Assembly (NCBI GenBank): GCA_030280995.1 | Contig: JASXTE010000072.1 | Span: forward strand, 62,001-126,000 | DNA from: Hemileia vastatrix | Lineage: Eukaryota; Basidiomycota; Pucciniomycetes; Pucciniales; Zaghouaniaceae | DNA length: 64,000 nucleotides | Reading direction: 5' to 3' | Shown: in pieces, positions 8,948 through 23,387 of the stretch | Position numbering within the stretch: position 1 is the stretch's first letter | How the letters are laid out: every line of letters starts with the position of its first letter | The notes under the pieces: generated by a model | What the model was told of the DNA's origin: nothing | Databases searched by the model: none | Seen by the model: the letters and a program-made list of their open reading frames with translations, nothing else | Translations under genes and position numbers: made by a program

Positions 8948-10174
8948 ATGTCTGATGAAGTTCGATTAGATCCAAAGTCGATGTCAATCAAAGTGACTGT
9001 TCCAGTTGAGGATGGTCAGTGTCAACGAAGTGACATCTTCATCTTCAAATACACATCAATTATGTTTGGTTTACTTGGCATTGGACTTCGTGGTCAATCA
9101 ACATCTAATTGGATTATGTTGCTTCTCTCCTTCATCATCACCATGATGGCATTTATCATTCGAATGAGAGACTTTTACACGATTAAAGGTTCTTTCGAAA
9201 TTTACCATTTAAATCATTTCTTTGCCCATGTAACTCGATTGTTAGTGTCATTGACACTTGTATCTAAAAGACATAAATTGTACAACTGGATTAGAGTTTT
9301 ACTTCCACTGTTGAATGAAAAAAATCGACGATTGATATGTAAAGCCGATTTGATTGTTTTCATCATAAATTCATGCATCATCGTTGTTGATATCATCTTA
9401 ACCACGACATCATCATCCAAGCACACATTTGATGCAATTAAATTGAACGAAACAAAGATCATTTCATTTCTTATAAACAAATTTCTCATTTCTTATGCAA
9501 TTTTACTTGAAAATTGGTTTTTGATTATCTTCAGTTTATACATTGTTTCATTTTATGCAATGTACTTGATCAAAAGTATCACCCTGTCTAAACTTCAATA
9601 TGTTATTGTCAAGTCAAACAAGAAAACACTGACCAGTTGTCTGATAACAATTAAGTCAATTCATTCGTCATTTGAATCATACTTTTCAATTTTTGCACTT
9701 TATTTGTTCTCGTGGAATTTATTTGGCACACTTTTTCTTCTTTATGCAATTGTGTCAAGACAAAATAACCAACAACAAGCAAATACACTTGATCTTTGGA
9801 TTATCATTTATGAAGTTATAATTGTCACAATTATTTCATGTATTTTGATAATTGTTGTGTCAAAATTTCAAGAAAAAATATTTAAAAAATGTACAAACAT
9901 TTCATCATTTATCGACTTTAGACAAATGGCTAATCGACAAAAGTATTTGGATTCAGTTCATCGTTTAATCAAAAGATCATTTACAAAACCAGTGACTGCA
10001 TGGAAATTGATTACAATTAAACGTGGAATGATTTTATCCATGACAAATGCATTTGTTGCTTGGACAGTTGTTGTCCTTCAAGTTAACAATGGATTAATTA
10101 GTAAGTCATTGCCTTATCCTCATCTTGATCTTTCCACAATTAATTTAACAGCAATATGCAATCAATCATATTGA
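8948..10174 (+). CDS. Divergent gustatory-receptor-like 7TM protein
   Basis: 408 residues with about seven hydrophobic segments. The N-terminal KYTSIMFGLLGIGLRG block corresponds to the YRFIGVSLxG block of the other receptors in this window. The last membrane segment contains AWTVVVLQVN, which matches the degenerate TYhhhhhQF region. It is clearly the most divergent member here. A consensus GTAAGT donor at about 10100, just after the last membrane segment, would allow splicing to a short terminal exon. If unspliced, the protein has a 25-residue hydrophilic tail ending at 10174. Role by family: ligand-gated channel in chemosensory neurons. Confidence 0.65.
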   Translation: MSDEVRLDPKSMSIKVTVPVEDGQCQRSDIFIFKYTSIMFGLLGIGLRGQSTSNWIMLLLSFIITMMAFIIRMRDFYTIKGSFEIYHLNHFFAHVTRLLVSLTLVSKRHKLYNWIRVLLPLLNEKNRRLICKADLIVFIINSCIIVVDIILTTTSSSKHTFDAIKLNETKIISFLINKFLISYAILLENWFLIIFSLYIVSFYAMYLIKSITLSKLQYVIVKSNKKTLTSCLITIKSIHSSFESYFSIFALYLFSWNLFGTLFLLYAIVSRQNNQQQANTLDLWIIIYEVIIVTIISCILIIVVSKFQEKIFKKCTNISSFIDFRQMANRQKYLDSVHRLIKRSFTKPVTAWKLITIKRGMILSMTNAFVAWTVVVLQVNNGLISKSLPYPHLDLSTINLTAICNQSY

Positions 10175-10295
10175 CACAATTAACGCTCGACCTTACAACA
10201 ATGCTAAATTTAAATGAAAAAAAATCATCTTAACAATGAGCCAATCAAAACGATCTCGATAAATCAGTTATTCCAGTGGGAATAGTCGATCGGCA

Positions 10296-10760
10296 ATGTC
10301 ATCAAGTAAATATCAAAGAGAACCTTTTGCATATTATGCAGGATATTCACGAAGAGGAAAAAGTACTTTTCGTTGGTGTTGCATTGGTTTTTTCATTGGA
10401 ATTATGTTATCTGCATTATTTGCAATTATCGCATATTTCATTTTGACCACACAAGGATATGCTGAAATTAAATGGATAGAAAGTTCTAATGGCACTTCGA
10501 AGGAGTCATCCATTGTTAAAACTACCACATCTGCGTCGAAAAATGTTACCATTAGTGCATCAACTCATCAGTCCACACCTTCACCGAGTACAACGACAAC
10601 ACAATCATCATCGACTACTATTACCACCAGCAGTACTACAACAAAAACAACAACTCAAAAGCCTACCATCATAACAGTGCCAACAACAGCAGAAGCAACT
10701 CAATGGACTTCTTCGAGTACTGGAGGTGATTCGAACCCTAAAACAGAATTTCCTGGATAA
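10296..10760 (+). CDS. Small single-pass membrane protein with mucin-like Ser/Thr tail
   Basis: 154 residues. A short basic cytoplasmic-type N-terminus (about 25 residues, many Tyr/Arg) is followed by one strong hydrophobic segment at about residues 29-51 (CIGFFIGIMLSALFAIIAYF). The rest is almost entirely Thr/Ser with Pro and Lys, suitable for dense O-glycosylation. The layout suggests a type II membrane mucin-like protein. It starts 120 bp after the receptor gene on the same strand. I do not recognise an ortholog. It could also be the first exon of a longer gene, but the frame ends naturally at TAA. Confidence 0.6.
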   Translation: MSSSKYQREPFAYYAGYSRRGKSTFRWCCIGFFIGIMLSALFAIIAYFILTTQGYAEIKWIESSNGTSKESSIVKTTTSASKNVTISASTHQSTPSPSTTTTQSSSTTITTSSTTTKTTTQKPTIITVPTTAEATQWTSSSTGGDSNPKTEFPG

Positions 10761-12637
10761 AATCCTGCAAAGTAGAAAATTTTCGTCGATTCAAATTGAT
10801 ACCGTTCAATTGTGTACTTGAAGTAATGTCCAGCAATTGATTTGTAATTTGTCTCCGTTGTTTGAGCATTCAAATTAAGTAACTTATTGAGACATCCAAA
10901 TATTTAATCAACTTTCATTAATATTACACCAAATGTTTCATAAAACTGTGAGTGTACTCTGTACCTGTGTATGAATTAAAAGTTTTATTATTCTGTTAAA
11001 TGTATTCTGTCAATGAGTATCTTTTATGGCATGTGTGCGAATGGATTTCTTTGATCCAGTCTTTTTTTGTGAACAAATTAATAAAAGATTCATTTACAGC
11101 AGAACGAAAATCCAGTTAAGGACTGAGCAATTGAAGTGAGTAATCAAGTTGAACAAATAACTTGAATTGAAAAATAGTAGTTGAATTTGAAAATGGTCAC
11201 TGGTTGATAAGTTGACAGCAGAGAGCAGAGAGAATTAATTAAATGTGTGTTTACCTGGATACAGATGAATGAATGAATTTACAGTAAAATAATTATTATA
11301 ACATTATCTACTTGTTCAAAGTATTTGAATGATTTGATGACGATAGAAATAAAAAAACTGAGGAAATACAATCAACAGAGACAAAGGTGATAATGTTGAT
11401 TCATTGGTTCATCTTGGACAAGGATAAGATAGATTGTGTTGAGTTGTAATTAAGCACTTGTCATCAAGTATTAGCACCACAAGAGGAAAAGAAAAGATAA
11501 AAGAGAGAGAGAGAAAGTAAGATCAATGTGATCGACAGGAATAGAAAAGATAAAAGTTAGATCAAATGGAAGAGAAGATGAAGAGACAGAAACTTGAGAT
11601 CCGAAGTACAGACACGTCACATTGGCATGAGGTTTGAGGCAAGGAAAGTAACGAGATGTAAACTCGACAAAAAGCAAGTGTCATTAAAGAATTCAAGAAT
11701 TGTATTGGTTCAAGGAGGGGATGAAAGAAGAAGGCGAGAAAAGAAGAAAGAAAGCAAGAAAGAAATAAAGAAAGAAAGAAATAAAGAAAGAAATAAAGAA
11801 AGAAATAAAGAAAGAAATAAAGAAAGAGAGAAAAAAAAGGATAAACTTTCAACACTTCAAGTCATATGACATTCAATTTTGTAAATTAATGTTACTGAGA
11901 TACCTAAATGTATGATTGTGATGAATGTGGAGAGATGCTGGTGACATTGAGACAAATGACATTGATAGACAAAAATGTATTACTCAGTGGATGATGGATG
12001 AAAAATTTATAACATCCAATATCAGTCACAATTTCAATCAATCAATGTAAATCTTGATCATATGTGTCAATTAATTATTTACAATTGTATATCAATGTTT
12101 GTGTATATCTATGTGTATCATGTGTATTAGTGTAAGTGTTTATCATAATGATAATTATTTTCATTTACGTTTTCATTGATTAACATAAATATTGGAAACT
12201 TTGATATAATATTGTGTTTACCATCTTAATCGTCAATATTTTGCTGAATTGTTTTATATAAAAAAGTCCGAATAATTTATCTGTATATTTGTTTATCTGT
12301 TCATCAGAGAAAAAGAGAACAAAGAGAAAGTGTCATTTAGTATTTTATGATTTGCCTTTTGCCTGTTGTTGTGTCTTTCATGTTGATTGATCAATGAGAA
12401 AAAGAGACATCATGGAAGATGATAATTTTGCTAATTATTTGATTGGCTAGACGTCCATCCACAAAATTCACAAGCTGATTGATTCAAAAAAAGATGCATG
12501 CATGCACTTTGTTACATCACATCATTAAATTGTAATTATAATTATAATTGTAAGTTATACCTACAACTGATGTTGTACAATTTGCAACAAATTGAAATAA
12601 CTTTAATCTAGTTTTTTCTTTTTTTTCTTTTTGAATG
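10761..12637. other. Long intergenic region with purine-rich microsatellite
   Basis: This holds the 3' UTR of the mucin-like gene (AATAAAAG-type signals near 10978 and 11080) and the 3' UTR of FoxK from the other side. A GAAA/ATAAAG microsatellite occupies about 11730-11830. Long open frames over it on both strands are low-complexity artefacts. Confidence 0.6.
11730..11832 (+). repeat. (GAAA)n/(GAAATAAA)n microsatellite
   Basis: A run of AAGAAAG and AAATAAAG units, purine-only on the plus strand. Confidence 0.9.
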
Positions 12638-16632
<3,995 letters not shown>

Positions 16633-17261
16633 TCACTTTCGAGCAGAAGCTGTCAACTTGGAAATTAGTCTTTCGAAAGCCTGTTTTTCATCTGAATTTG
16701 ATTCACTAGAACTAGCCTGTACGTTAAAGAAGTTATTTGCTTGCAATGGATGTTGTTGCTGTGTAGGCTGTTGTTGTTGTTGTTGCTGTTGTTGTGGCTG
16801 GTATTGAATTGGTGGCGGTACACCCGTCTTGTTATATGTATTGACTGGTTGAGAAGTATTAGCAGATCTAAATGATCGCTCCAATTCATCAACTGACTTG
16901 GCGATTACTGGTTTAGGCATATCAACCATTGGTCCGACATATCCTGAACCGCTGACTCTTCGTGGTAGTTTTTGTTGTTGTTGCTGTTGCTGCTGTTGCA
17001 ATACCCCTGATAAATGTGGATGAGGTCCATTACGGTCCATATTTAAAGTTTGATTTTGGAGTAAACGAAGAAGTGTGGTTGAAGCTGATTGGTCAGAATT
17101 TTCACCATGATTAGGTGAATTTATCACACGAGGATGATGTGACTGTTGCTGCTGTTGTTGGGCTTGAATTTGTTGCATTTGAAGTGCTTGTTGCTGCATC
17201 AATAATTGACGCTGTATCATCGTATGATCAGCTGAATTAACCAATTGATTATGAGCATACT

Positions 17262-17292
<31 letters not shown>

Positions 17293-19144
17293 TTGTTGAG
17301 CAACACCTGATTGAAGAAGCCGTAAGAGATCAACTGGCTCTTTACCAATTGACCGATGACCAACATTAGGCACTTGATTTAAATGTCCCATAGATTGTTG
17401 TTGGTGCTGAACTGGTAATTGTCGCACTTGTTGTGCTGAATGTAAATTAGATTGTTGGTGGGTTTGCAACATTACTGGTAGTGGATCATTTTGTTGCCTC
17501 ATTGGTCTTATTGGATAGCCTTGACCTTGCTGAGAATTCGATAAAGAGGAAGAACCGGCTTGTTGGCGAGAGTGAAGTAATACCTGGTGAGGAACCATTG
17601 AAGAAGTAGGAAAACCACCACGAGTACCACGAAGTGGTGGTTGCTGTTGTTGAGGCAGTTGCTGTTGTTGCTGCATCATTTGTTGCTGCAACATTTGCAA
17701 AGACAAGCTACCACCAGTACTTTCATTTGGACTTGCAAACCATCTAGAACTTTTAGAACCGACTGGACTTTCATGTTGTACATGAGGATGTTGAACAGGT
17801 ATTGCGGTTTCTGGATCTTCAGTAAATTTGAGCATATCTTGAAGTAAAAGGTCAAAACCATCATCATCTGGATTAGAACTTTGGGAAGATAATTGACCTT
17901 TATTTAAGTGCACACCATTTGATTGATCATTATTAACCTTGGCTTCCACGGAATCATCGGTCTGATTAGAATTAGTTGAATTAGATGGTGAATCAGATTG
18001 AGAGGTTGAGGCTTGAGGAGAAGAACCTCTATGATCATCTTCGAAACCACCGAGATCCATCATGGCAAATTTTTCAGTTGGTTCATCCATCCATTCAGGT
18101 GTAGGTTCTTCATAATGACTACCATTGTTGTAATTAGAGTGCCTGTCATAATGGCCATGACGATCACCATGTCGATCATTGTGATGACGATCATGTCCAT
18201 GATTATTACGATTAGAAGAAGGATACATTGAGGTACTATTACCACGACCACGGCTTGAATCATGATCATATTTATTATTCATATTGGACCTAAGGTCGGA
18301 AGGTCGGTCACTTCGATCGAGGCGCCAGTTGCTATCATTGATTGAATTAGATCTAACACCTGGTACTCGATCATTAGAATTCATTTTGGTATCATTGCCA
18401 CTATGAGAGTGTGAATTATTGGTTAAGTTTCTATTAGTAGAGGTAAAACGGCCTGAAGACTCGCGATACAGTGAATTTAATTCCCTGCCAGGTCCGGCTT
18501 CCGGTAATGTATGACGACCATTAGAGGTATGTCCGGTATTCAAGGAGAGACCAATATTATTAGTATTAGCGTCAATAGGCCCACCGAACAATGTAGGTTG
18601 TTGAACACGTGATTCAGCTGCTTTGGGATCACATCCCTTACCCCAAAGAGTAGCACTTGCTGGACCAAATCGTGTTTTAATGTCTGCTTCGCCCACAGAG
18701 TCATTTCGTGAACCAAGTGACGATTTATTGGCACCAGAATATTCATTTAATGAACTAAGAGCGTACTTAGCTGAAGTAGCTTTCCAAACAAAGTCACAGA
18801 GAGGACTGAAAGAAGATGCAAATTAAATATTATTACAACATAATAGGACAAAAGGAGAGACAAGCTCAGGCTAACAAAGGTCAAAGATGGATGACAAAGA
18901 AATATTTAACTTACTTGTATCCAGGTTTTCCACGTAATACTTCACTGGGGTCAACCTTGGCGGCAGGTGAAGATGAAAGAGCCATCAGCTCATCCTAATT
19001 AACCAGATATAATAAAAATAAATAAAAAATAATTAATAATCAATGGTAAAATCAAAGGAAATAGTGACGCTGGGACAAATAAAAATGTGTAAATGATTTT
19101 ACCTTGGTGTAAGTTATGAGGGTTGAAGAAGGTGAGTCCATCAT
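16633..19144 (-). CDS. 4E-T: eIF4E transporter (4E-T / EIF4ENIF1)
   Basis: Three exons join in phase: 19103-19144 (14 codons, ends at GTAAAA), 18915-18994 (between TTAATTAG and GTAAGT) and 16633-18805 (after TTTCAG). Total is 764 residues. The join of exons 1 and 2 creates YTKDELM, the canonical eIF4E-binding motif YxxxxLphi. Further on, TPEWMDEPTEKF and MMDLGGFEDD resemble the Cup-homology segment that binds the DDX6/Me31B helicase, and KTRFGPASATLWGKG is a conserved-looking block. The C-terminal half is rich in polyGln from CAA/CAG runs. Role by family: binds eIF4E, imports it into the nucleus and represses/decaps mRNAs in P-bodies. Introns are 109 and 108 bp. Confidence 0.9.
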
Positions 19145-19413
19145 GTACAAGTTAATGTTGTCCAATAAAATGGACTGTCGACAACTGACTTTAAATGCTA
19201 GAAATAGAAAGAGTAGCTACAAATATATGCTGTGCAAGTGGTAGTTGGACACGACGGTAAAATGAAAGTGAAGACGGCCTGAGAATGGCCACAGTGTAAG
19301 AGTCAAAGTGCCCTCTATCGACTGCTCGACTCAAACAAAGGTTTGAAGGGAAAAAACAAACAAAGTGTTTATTTTGAATTTGTTGTTGTTGCTGTCAATC
19401 TTACAAATAATCG

Positions 19414-19456
<43 letters not shown>

Positions 19457-20116
19457 TTACTTTTACAGTTGTTTTATTCATTGTATTATCAAATAAATGA
19501 AATAACATATTGCCCAAGGAAACCCGGCATTTATTGTCAGTTTTAAAGTATTTTACTCTTTTGCTCTGAAGAGTAATTAAAAGACAGCAAAGTAGTGAGT
19601 TTATTTTGTAAATACTTTTGAAATTGAAAAAGAAAAAAAACAAGAAAAAAAGGTTTAAACATGTTTGACTTGATTTCACACTTGCAATTTAGTTGATTAT
19701 ATGATTTGTTTGACAGTCCATTGACCGTTCGATTGAAGAGAAAGGTTAATTGTTGTTGTTTCGGAGTGAAAGAAAGCTCGAGCAGGATAAATGACATTGA
19801 GAGGGATAAAATTAAAATAAAATTCATACAAATGTGATAAAACAGGTTTTATCACTTATATGGTTAAGATAAATGAAAAGGGAAAGACAAAAAGGAGAAA
19901 GAATGACGACACCGGACAGTCAAAGATGAAAGATGAAAGTCGATCCACTTGACATCAATCAATGTCATGTGAATCAACTTATTACTACAACAAATAATAC
20001 CACTAGTACAAGTCAAGTGTGTATCAATCGACTTGATCTACTTTGTCAATGGACAAGGTGATTATTGTATCTAATTGAATGTTTCATCATGAAGATACTT
20101 CAATCAATTTACTCGA
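19145..20116. other. Intergenic with (ATA)n microsatellite
   Basis: This should contain the 4E-T promoter and the 3' UTR of the secreted Ser/Lys-rich gene. Apart from the trinucleotide repeat I see nothing recognisable. Confidence 0.55.
19415..19455 (+). repeat. (ATA)n trinucleotide microsatellite
   Basis: About 13 uninterrupted ATA units. Confidence 0.95.
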
Positions 20117-20738
20117 CTACTCGACATGAGTTTCAATGGATGAAGAAGTTGTTCTTCCTTGATTTTTGTTCTTCTTGTTTCTCGAAACGTTGGAACTTCC
20201 ATCAGAACCAACAGAACCCGTAGAAGCATTTGATTGATTTTTATTTTTGTTCTTTTTTCTTCCGTTAGAATTTTCTCCTTGTTGATTTGATCGATTTTTT
20301 TTAACTTTTTTATTAACACCTTGTCCATTATTTTTACGTTTACCGTTTTTACCTTTTGGTGCTTTAGTGGTAACAGCAGCATCAACAACATCGACATTAG
20401 AATTGGCAGTGACCGATGGAGATAATGATGACAATGAGGATGATGATGATGATGATGATGATGAGGATGATGAGGATGATGATGTTAGGGGTAAACTTTT
20501 TTGTCCAGGTAAAAGAGCAGTATTTTCATTTGATGATGGATCAGATGGTTGAAGGAGTGAAACATCTTCACTGACCAAAGAATCAGATGAAGACAGTTTT
20601 GCTTCACGTCCATAACTTATGTCACCTGTGTCAAGTGGATGAAATAACAATTAACCATCAACAAGGTGACAGTCAAATGTACTCACAGACGGACAAAAGG
20701 GTGAACAGAGCAACTGTGATGAGAGTAATTCGAGTCAT
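20117..20738 (-). CDS. Secreted Ser-rich / Lys-Asn-rich low-complexity protein
   Basis: Two exons. Exon 1 (20687-20738) starts at ATG and codes a signal-peptide-like segment MTRITLITVALFTLLSV. It ends at GTGAGT, the intron is 61 bp (20626-20686, ending GACACAG), and exon 2 (20117-20625) continues in phase, giving 186 residues. The mature part has a run of about 18 Ser, then a basic tail dense in Lys, Asn and Gly (KNGKRKNNGQG, RKKNKNKNQSN). No domain is recognisable. The basic, repeat-poor tail could bind acidic polymers or chitin/silk matrix, but this is speculation. Its first Met in the longer unspliced frame (20650) would give no signal peptide, so the spliced model is preferred. Confidence 0.68.
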
Positions 20739-22069
20739 GTTAAAAGATGGCCAAAGAACTTTTGCTGTTACAGCAGTAAAAAGTAAGTTTGATGTTGATG
20801 TGAAGGGTCGAGTGGATGGATGGTGAATGAGGCAAGTCAAATACAAGTAGGCAAGAAGCTCACACAGTCAAACAAACAGGGATGATGAGTTAAGTGGCGA
20901 TGGATGCAATTGGACACATGAACTCAAGTGCACTGATCTTTGGGTAGAAACATTGTGTAGTTGTGTATCAACTTACAGTGACAGAAGGAACAAGAGGAAA
21001 CAAGAGGGAATCTAATCAACAAACCAATCTTACTGTTCATTTGATCTCATTGGCGAAGCACATTTGTCAGTGTCAACTTTGTTCGAGTGTGCTTACTTAG
21101 ACGGTTCAAGTGTTTCCTCAATCACCGCGACCGGTCGAAATGTGTACGAGTGTAATGTATACATGATGATGAGAAACATCAGTTAGTCAGTCAATGAGAG
21201 TGTAAGGATGACAACCGGGTAATCCATTGGTGGTCCTGTCGACTATTTGTAAGGATGAAAAATGAACCGTCGTTTCCTGTTTGTTAACTATTCACCATTC
21301 AACCATCAGGATATTTCAGTCTTTCAAGCAACTTATGTCCTGTTGTGGATATGTAATTGTTGATACTCAATGTTGTCACTGTGAACGAAAAAGGTCAACG
21401 ACGGAGATTGCCGAGCGAAGTGGACAAGCGTAAAGTCACCAAATTGATCTTGGACGAGGAAAATACTTACGGATGTCCATCAGTTGCTCCTTGCTATTCT
21501 AACATTCAGTACTTAGTACATGTTCACTTTGTTCGCTCAAGACAACTTGGCAAACAAACCAAATGAAAAAATTAACTGTCCGAGCACAAATGATTGGCTG
21601 GTCAAGTTGATCCATCATCATCATCATCAACAGCAACAACAGGGACACACAATTAAAGATTGAGTTGACTCTATTGCCTCACTTGTCAATTGCAAGGTAA
21701 ACAATAAAATGAGATACAACAAGTGATTGGTCAAGTGTTTACGCATCCAGTGTTAAATCAGATTACTCACGGTAAATATAAACATTTGAGAGGAAAAAAC
21801 TTGGTAAAAAGTTATTCGCAGATGAAAACATACAGATGTAAACTGATGTTCGACCAAACTATTGACGACAACAACAACAACAACATGATCAATCGTAGTA
21901 ATTGATGTAAGAGACTGTTGACTGACTGATGAGAACAGTTGCTTCTCTTTTCTTTAATTTTCAATCCGTATAATAATCTGTCAGTTTTATGGCAGTGTTT
22001 TCATCTTCCTGTTGAAGCTACAAATTGATGCAACTTGTGTAAATTGATGTAACTTGTGACTCAATCCAA

Positions 22070-22235
22070 CATCCTGAGTCCTTAATTAATGTATTTACAG
22101 TGTAACAGATCAACATGTGGACTTGTTCATTGATACCAAAGGCAGGAAATTGTCACTGTTGATGTCATTGGCTGACTGGTGATTTCATATGACGGCAAAA
22201 CATTTTCGTGCAAATAAAATTTATCAAGTGAATGT
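22070..22235 (+). repeat. Duplicated 5' flank of protease 1 (partner 23192-23357)
   Basis: The two flanks share an ordered series of blocks: CATCCTGA, AATGTATT, ACTTGTTCATTGATA, GGAAATTG, TTGATGTCATT and, nearest the gene, CAAATAAAATxTATCAAGTG. The tandem duplication therefore included the region upstream of the coding sequence. Confidence 0.8.
22211..22235 (+). promoter_or_regulatory. Conserved proximal block upstream of both proteases (candidate core promoter or 5' UTR)
   Basis: CAAATAAAATTTATCAAGTG and the following AATGT lie about 41-65 bp before the chosen ATG. The equivalent block is at 23333-23357 upstream of the second gene. It is the best conserved part of the duplicated flank. It may be TATA-like or transcribed leader; the sequence cannot decide. 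Confidence 0.35.
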
Positions 22236-22275
22236 GAATCTGAGCAAAATCAACACAATCAAAAGAATCGAAAGA

Positions 22276-23130
22276 ATGGTTATCTCTGTATTATGGTCAG
22301 CAGTTATATTTTCACTGGTTATTTTTTTAACTTGGGACAAAGTTAACTGTCGTGCAGCTGATCGAGTTATCGGTGGAAAAAATGCCACTGCGGGAAAATA
22401 TCCATTTTTCGCATTATTAACCATCGAATCTCATAATGGTACAGTTGACATTGTCAACACTTGTGGAGGATCTGTCATCAGTGAAATGTGGATACTAACT
22501 GCAGCTCATTGTCTGGTTAATACAACTGCTATCACCATCAAATTAGGTTCAGTTGTACTTTCCAGGATCAACGGAGTTGAATTCAAAAGTGTACTTCACA
22601 TCTCACATCCTGATTACAATGATTCTTCGCTTGATAATGATATTGCTTTGATAAAAGTAGACAGACCCATAGAATTGAGTGAAACAATTGATAAAATTGC
22701 TTTACCCAAACCGGGTGAAGAAAGATTACATAAAAGGGCTTATATTTTGGGTCATGGTGCGACAGATCCGAATGCAACTCAGGCATCTTTTTATTTACAA
22801 GTGGCTACAATCAAAGTATTTCATGATGAAACAAATTGTACTGATGAAGATGAATTAGATCCTCGACATTACTTTTGTGCAGGTTCCAAGGATGAAGAAA
22901 AAGATACCTGTCGAGGTGATTCAGGTGGTCCTTTGTTTGATAATAACATACTTGACAAACCTGTTCAAATTGGAGTTGTATCAAATGGACCCGCCATTTG
23001 TGCATCTGGAGTACTTGCTGCTTACACACGACTTTCTAATTACGTTGATTGGATAAACAAGACAATGACTGAAAACTCATCAACGAATCTTAACAACTCT
23101 GCCAGAGATAATTTTCATGACAGTTCTTGA
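22276..23130 (+). CDS. Secreted trypsin-like serine protease (S1A)
   Basis: 284 residues from the ATG at 22276, chosen because it starts a signal peptide (MVISVLWSAVIFSLVIFLTW) that aligns with the paralog's start. The frame is open 87 bp further up. Activation site is DR-VIGG at about residue 30. The catalytic triad is complete: His78 in TAAHC, Asp122 in DNDIAL and Ser216 in GDSGGPL. Asp at the S1 pocket position (DTCRGDSGG) predicts trypsin-like specificity for Arg/Lys. Position 192 is Arg rather than the common Gln. A short Ser/Asn-rich tail follows the protease domain. Likely digestive or haemolymph/salivary. It is the upstream member of a tandem pair. Confidence 0.93.
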   Translation: MVISVLWSAVIFSLVIFLTWDKVNCRAADRVIGGKNATAGKYPFFALLTIESHNGTVDIVNTCGGSVISEMWILTAAHCLVNTTAITIKLGSVVLSRINGVEFKSVLHISHPDYNDSSLDNDIALIKVDRPIELSETIDKIALPKPGEERLHKRAYILGHGATDPNATQASFYLQVATIKVFHDETNCTDEDELDPRHYFCAGSKDEEKDTCRGDSGGPLFDNNILDKPVQIGVVSNGPAICASGVLAAYTRLSNYVDWINKTMTENSSTNLNNSARDNFHDSS

Positions 23131-23191
23131 CACTCTCATCCAGTGATGGACCAATTGTCATGACTGATCATCTGATTTAAACCTAATTTGA

Positions 23192-23357
23192 CATCCTGAT
23201 TCCTCAATAAATGTATTCACATTGTTACAGTTTGACGTGAGAACTTGTTCATTGATATCAACAGAAGGAAATTGCTCCAATTGATGTCATTTGATCACTG
23301 TTGATATTATATGACGATTTAAATTTTTTACCCAAATAAAATGTATCAAGTGAATGT
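23192..23357 (+). repeat. Duplicated 5' flank of protease 2 (partner 22070-22235)
   Basis: Same series of shared blocks as described for the partner, including the proximal CAAATAAAATGTATCAAGTG block at 23333-23352. Confidence 0.8.
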
Positions 23358-23387
23358 TACTTTTAACGATATCATCAAGTGAAAAGA

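Larger units (their letters stand above)
20739..22275. other. Intergenic between divergent genes
   Basis: It contains the promoter side of the secreted gene and the 5' region of the first protease. A short (CAT)n stretch lies near 21613. Small open frames lack protein-like composition. From 22070 onward the sequence is related to the flank of the second protease. Confidence 0.55.

Noticed and set aside
11562..11869. Long open frames on both strands over 11.5-11.9 kb
   Set aside because: They translate the GAAA/ATAAAG microsatellite and have only low-complexity composition.
21357..21566. 69-codon frame between the secreted gene and the proteases
   Set aside because: No domain, no supporting splice partners, ordinary for random AT-rich sequence.
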